Of a stretch of DNA of 64,000 bases, positions 62,147 through 64,000 are shown one piece after another. Positions within the stretch are counted from its first letter, which is position 1; the number at the start of each line of letters is the position of its first letter. A program made the translations under genes and the position numbers. The notes under the pieces were generated by a model. The model did no database searches, was not told where the DNA came from, and saw nothing but the letters and a program-made list of their open reading frames with translations. The stretch comes from Gemmatimonadota bacterium (GTDB lineage: Bacteria; Gemmatimonadota; Gemmatimonadetes; Longimicrobiales; Gaopeijiaceae), in the NCBI GenBank assembly GCA_022826005.1, contig JAJDVT010000104.1, positions 43,085-107,084 of the forward strand, in the 5' to 3' direction.

Positions 62147-63507
62147 GGACGGGGGTGAGCTCCGTCGCCGCGGCGTGCGAGGTGCTGCGCGAGGACCAGG
62201 TACTAAAGGGAGAGTCGGCGCGGGCGTGGATGGCCGGGTCCGGCCGCGACCGGATGCCCGGAGCGTCGCCGGCCACCGACGGTTCCCCGGTGGCCGTCGA
62301 TTTCCCCGTGTCCGCCGAACTCACCGAGTCCGCCGATTCCCCTGAAGCCGTCCTCTTCCCCGAATCCACAGAGGAAGTCCAGGCGGTCATGCGGTCCGCG
62401 ATCAAGAGCGGCGTGCGCCTGCTCCCCGCCGGGAGCGGAGGCTGGCTGGGTGCGGCGGGCTGGGGACGGGAGGCGGACGCGATCGTGTCCACGGCGCTGA
62501 TGGACTCCGTCGTGCACTACGAGCCGGCCGACCTGACGCTCACCGCCGGGGCCGGGCTGGAGATGGCGGCGCTGGCCGAACTCGCGGGCCGCAGCGGGCA
62601 GTGGCTGCCGATGGACGGGCCGGGATGCGCTGAGGGGACGCTGGGCGCGGCGGTGGCGTGCGGCGTGCCGGGGCCGCTGCAGGGCCGGTACGGCGGGGTG
62701 CGCGACAACGTGCTGGGGCTCGAAGTGGTGACGGGCGACGGTCGCATCCTGCGGGCCGGGGGCCGGGTGGTGAAGAATGTGGCCGGGTACGACATGGTCC
62801 GCCTCTTCACCGGGAGCCGCGGGAGTCTCGGCGTGATCACGCGGGTGTCGGTGCGGCTCTTCCCGCGCCCCGGAGCGGATGTGACGCTGTGCTTCCGCGG
62901 CGGCGTGGACGAGGTCGTGGCGATGGCGAGGGGGGTGTGCACAGCGGAGTTCCCGGTCGCGGCGGTGGAGGTTGCCGGCGACGAGGAGGCCGCCGGTGAC
63001 GGCGGGATGGTCCTGGCCGTGCGGCTTCTCGGGGGTGCTGAGGAGGTGGCGGAGGCGCGCGCCAGGACGGTGGCGGGAGTGGGACGCGAGCCGGACGAGG
63101 AGCTCGCCGGGCGTGACAGCGCGGCCCTCCACGAAGCGCGGTGGGAGGAGGGGTCACCGGTGGTGGCGCGTCTAGCCGCGCTGCCGGACCGTTTGGGGGA
63201 CGTGATGAATTGTGCGGGGAGGGTCGCCGGCGTGGTGGGGGGGGAGGTCGCCGCCGATGCGATGCGGGGGCTCGTGCGCGTAAAGGGGAGCTGTGCGCCG
63301 GGCCGGACGGAGGCGGTGGCCGAGTGCGTGGCCGGTGCCCGGGCGGAGATGGCGGACCGGGGTGGGAGTCTGGTGCTGAGCAGCGCGCCGCGCGAGGTGG
63401 TGGAGGGGGTGGGGTGGGGGGGGAGGGGGGGTGGGGGGGCGGGGCTCACCGCGCGCATCAAGTCGCTCTTCGATCCGCACGGCGTGCTGGCATCCGAGTG
63501 CCCATGA
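62143..63507 (+). CDS. glcE: Glycolate oxidase subunit GlcE
   Basis: Second FAD-binding subunit, 454 residues, longer than the roughly 350 of E. coli GlcE. The FAD domain shows [31 protein letters not shown] and [20 protein letters not shown]. Then come [20 protein letters not shown] and [21 protein letters not shown]. The first 65 residues are low-complexity and contain a Ser/Thr/Pro/Glu-rich stretch. Near the C-terminus a G-run codes for [15 protein letters not shown], an odd insertion. It overlaps glcD and glcF by four bases each. Confidence 0.88.
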   Translation: MRTGVSSVAAACEVLREDQVLKGESARAWMAGSGRDRMPGASPATDGSPVAVDFPVSAELTESADSPEAVLFPESTEEVQAVMRSAIKSGVRLLPAGSGGWLGAAGWGREADAIVSTALMDSVVHYEPADLTLTAGAGLEMAALAELAGRSGQWLPMDGPGCAEGTLGAAVACGVPGPLQGRYGGVRDNVLGLEVVTGDGRILRAGGRVVKNVAGYDMVRLFTGSRGSLGVITRVSVRLFPRPGADVTLCFRGGVDEVVAMARGVCTAEFPVAAVEVAGDEEAAGDGGMVLAVRLLGGAEEVAEARARTVAGVGREPDEELAGRDSAALHEARWEEGSPVVARLAALPDRLGDVMNCAGRVAGVVGGEVAADAMRGLVRVKGSCAPGRTEAVAECVAGARAEMADRGGSLVLSSAPREVVEGVGWGGRGGGGAGLTARIKSLFDPHGVLASECP

Positions 63508-64000
63508 GCGCGGTCACAGAGTCGCTCGCCCGGGCCTTGAAGGAGCAGGAGGAAGGGCTGCTCAACTGCGTTCACTGCGGATTCTGCCTGCCGGCCTGCC
63601 CCACGTACCGGCGCCTGGGGGACGAGGCCGACTCGCCGCGGGGACGCTTGCACCTGATGCGGGCAGTGGTGGAAGGACGGCTGGAAGCGGGCTCGGACGC
63701 CTTCCAGCTTCACATCGACCGCTGTCTGGGATGCAGGGCCTGCGAGCCCGTCTGCCCGTCGGGGGTCGCCTACGGCCATCTCCTCGAACTCGCCCGGCAC
63801 GTCGGCCGCGAAGCGCGGCGCCCGCCCCTGCTCTCTCGCCTTCTGCTGCGCGTGTTCGGCACGCGCTCCCTCTCCCGCCCGGCCATGGCCCTGGCCCGCC
63901 TCTTGCGCGCCACCGGGATCCCCGCGCTCCTGGCGCGCGCGCGGCCCGGCAAGCGTCCGCCCGGCCCGGTTCGCCTCGGCATGGCCAGGCTCGCGGCGAC
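63504..64000 (+). CDS. glcF: Glycolate oxidase iron-sulfur subunit GlcF (partial)
   Basis: The N-terminal 165 residues of the electron-transfer subunit; the rest lies beyond the window. Two 4Fe-4S motifs are complete: [20 protein letters not shown] and [18 protein letters not shown], separated by [15 protein letters not shown]. This matches GlcF/LutA-type proteins with later CCG domains. ATG 63504 overlaps the glcE stop, so glcD-glcE-glcF is one coupled operon. Confidence 0.93.
   Translation, partial: MSAVTESLARALKEQEEGLLNCVHCGFCLPACPTYRRLGDEADSPRGRLHLMRAVVEGRLEAGSDAFQLHIDRCLGCRACEPVCPSGVAYGHLLELARHVGREARRPPLLSRLLLRVFGTRSLSRPAMALARLLRATGIPALLARARPGKRPPGPVRLGMARLAA

Overview
The window is a GC-rich, tightly packed bacterial chromosome segment built around the replication origin. 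Gene content (dnaA, dnaN, parS sites, ParAB, TDH/KBL threonine catabolism, long-type IspH, secreted M14 and PD40/propeller proteins, outer-membrane barrels) fits a Gram-negative aerobic heterotroph. I would guess Gemmatimonadota or a close FCB-group relative, but no rRNA is present and this is inference. Many adjacent genes overlap by 4 bases (ATGA/GTGA), so most of the window is translationally coupled operons.

Layout. 1-2 kb: a truncated secreted protein with a carboxypeptidase-regulatory-like domain, then phosphofructokinase. 1.9-5.2 kb: a phenylacetyl-CoA epoxidase-type operon (extra MIP18 protein, paaA, paaD MIP18 half, paaB, paaC, detached PaaD zinc ribbon) with no paaE reductase. 5.2-10 kb: lipoprotein, PLP decarboxylase, CPBP protease, DUF6941-like and MOSC proteins. 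10.2-15 kb: a type IIA topoisomerase A subunit coupled to a lysine 6-dehydrogenase-like enzyme, then a PD40 lipoprotein. 15-18.6 kb: Nudix hydrolase, queE, quinone oxidoreductase, MazG-like protein. 18.8-22.5 kb: ECF sigma factor with two envelope proteins, then threonine dehydrogenase and KBL. 22.5-28.5 kb (minus): a five-gene operon of a PrcB-like lipoprotein, histidine kinase, NtrC-type regulator, coiled-coil protein and outer-membrane barrel.

28.5-42 kb is the origin region: pyrE, dnaN, a DnaA-box cluster (candidate oriC), dnaA, then rpmH-rnpA-yidD-yidC-mnmE-mnmG, two parS sites, parA-parB, an M23 peptidase, a bactofilin and a Nif3-like protein. 42-47.7 kb: a large M14 peptidase, a zinc-ribbon/TPR membrane protein, a DUF819 transporter-like protein and a propeller lipoprotein. 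47.9-56.1 kb: lipA-pdhA-pdhB-pdhC and lpdA (pyruvate dehydrogenase with its lipoylation enzyme), separated by a 39-bp palindrome, a truncated HicB antitoxin and an amidohydrolase. 56-64 kb: ispH, fxsA, M42 aminopeptidase, GAF/fRMsr-like protein, an MBL hydrolase and the glycolate-oxidase operon glcD-glcE-glcF, cut by the window end.

The best leads for something undescribed are the five-gene envelope-signalling operon, the reductase-less split-PaaD epoxidase operon, two operator-like palindromes in unexpected places, and a recurrent TAnnTTC element upstream of many genes that looks like this organism's promoter -10/-7 box. No rRNA, tRNA, CRISPR array, insertion sequence or prophage was found.
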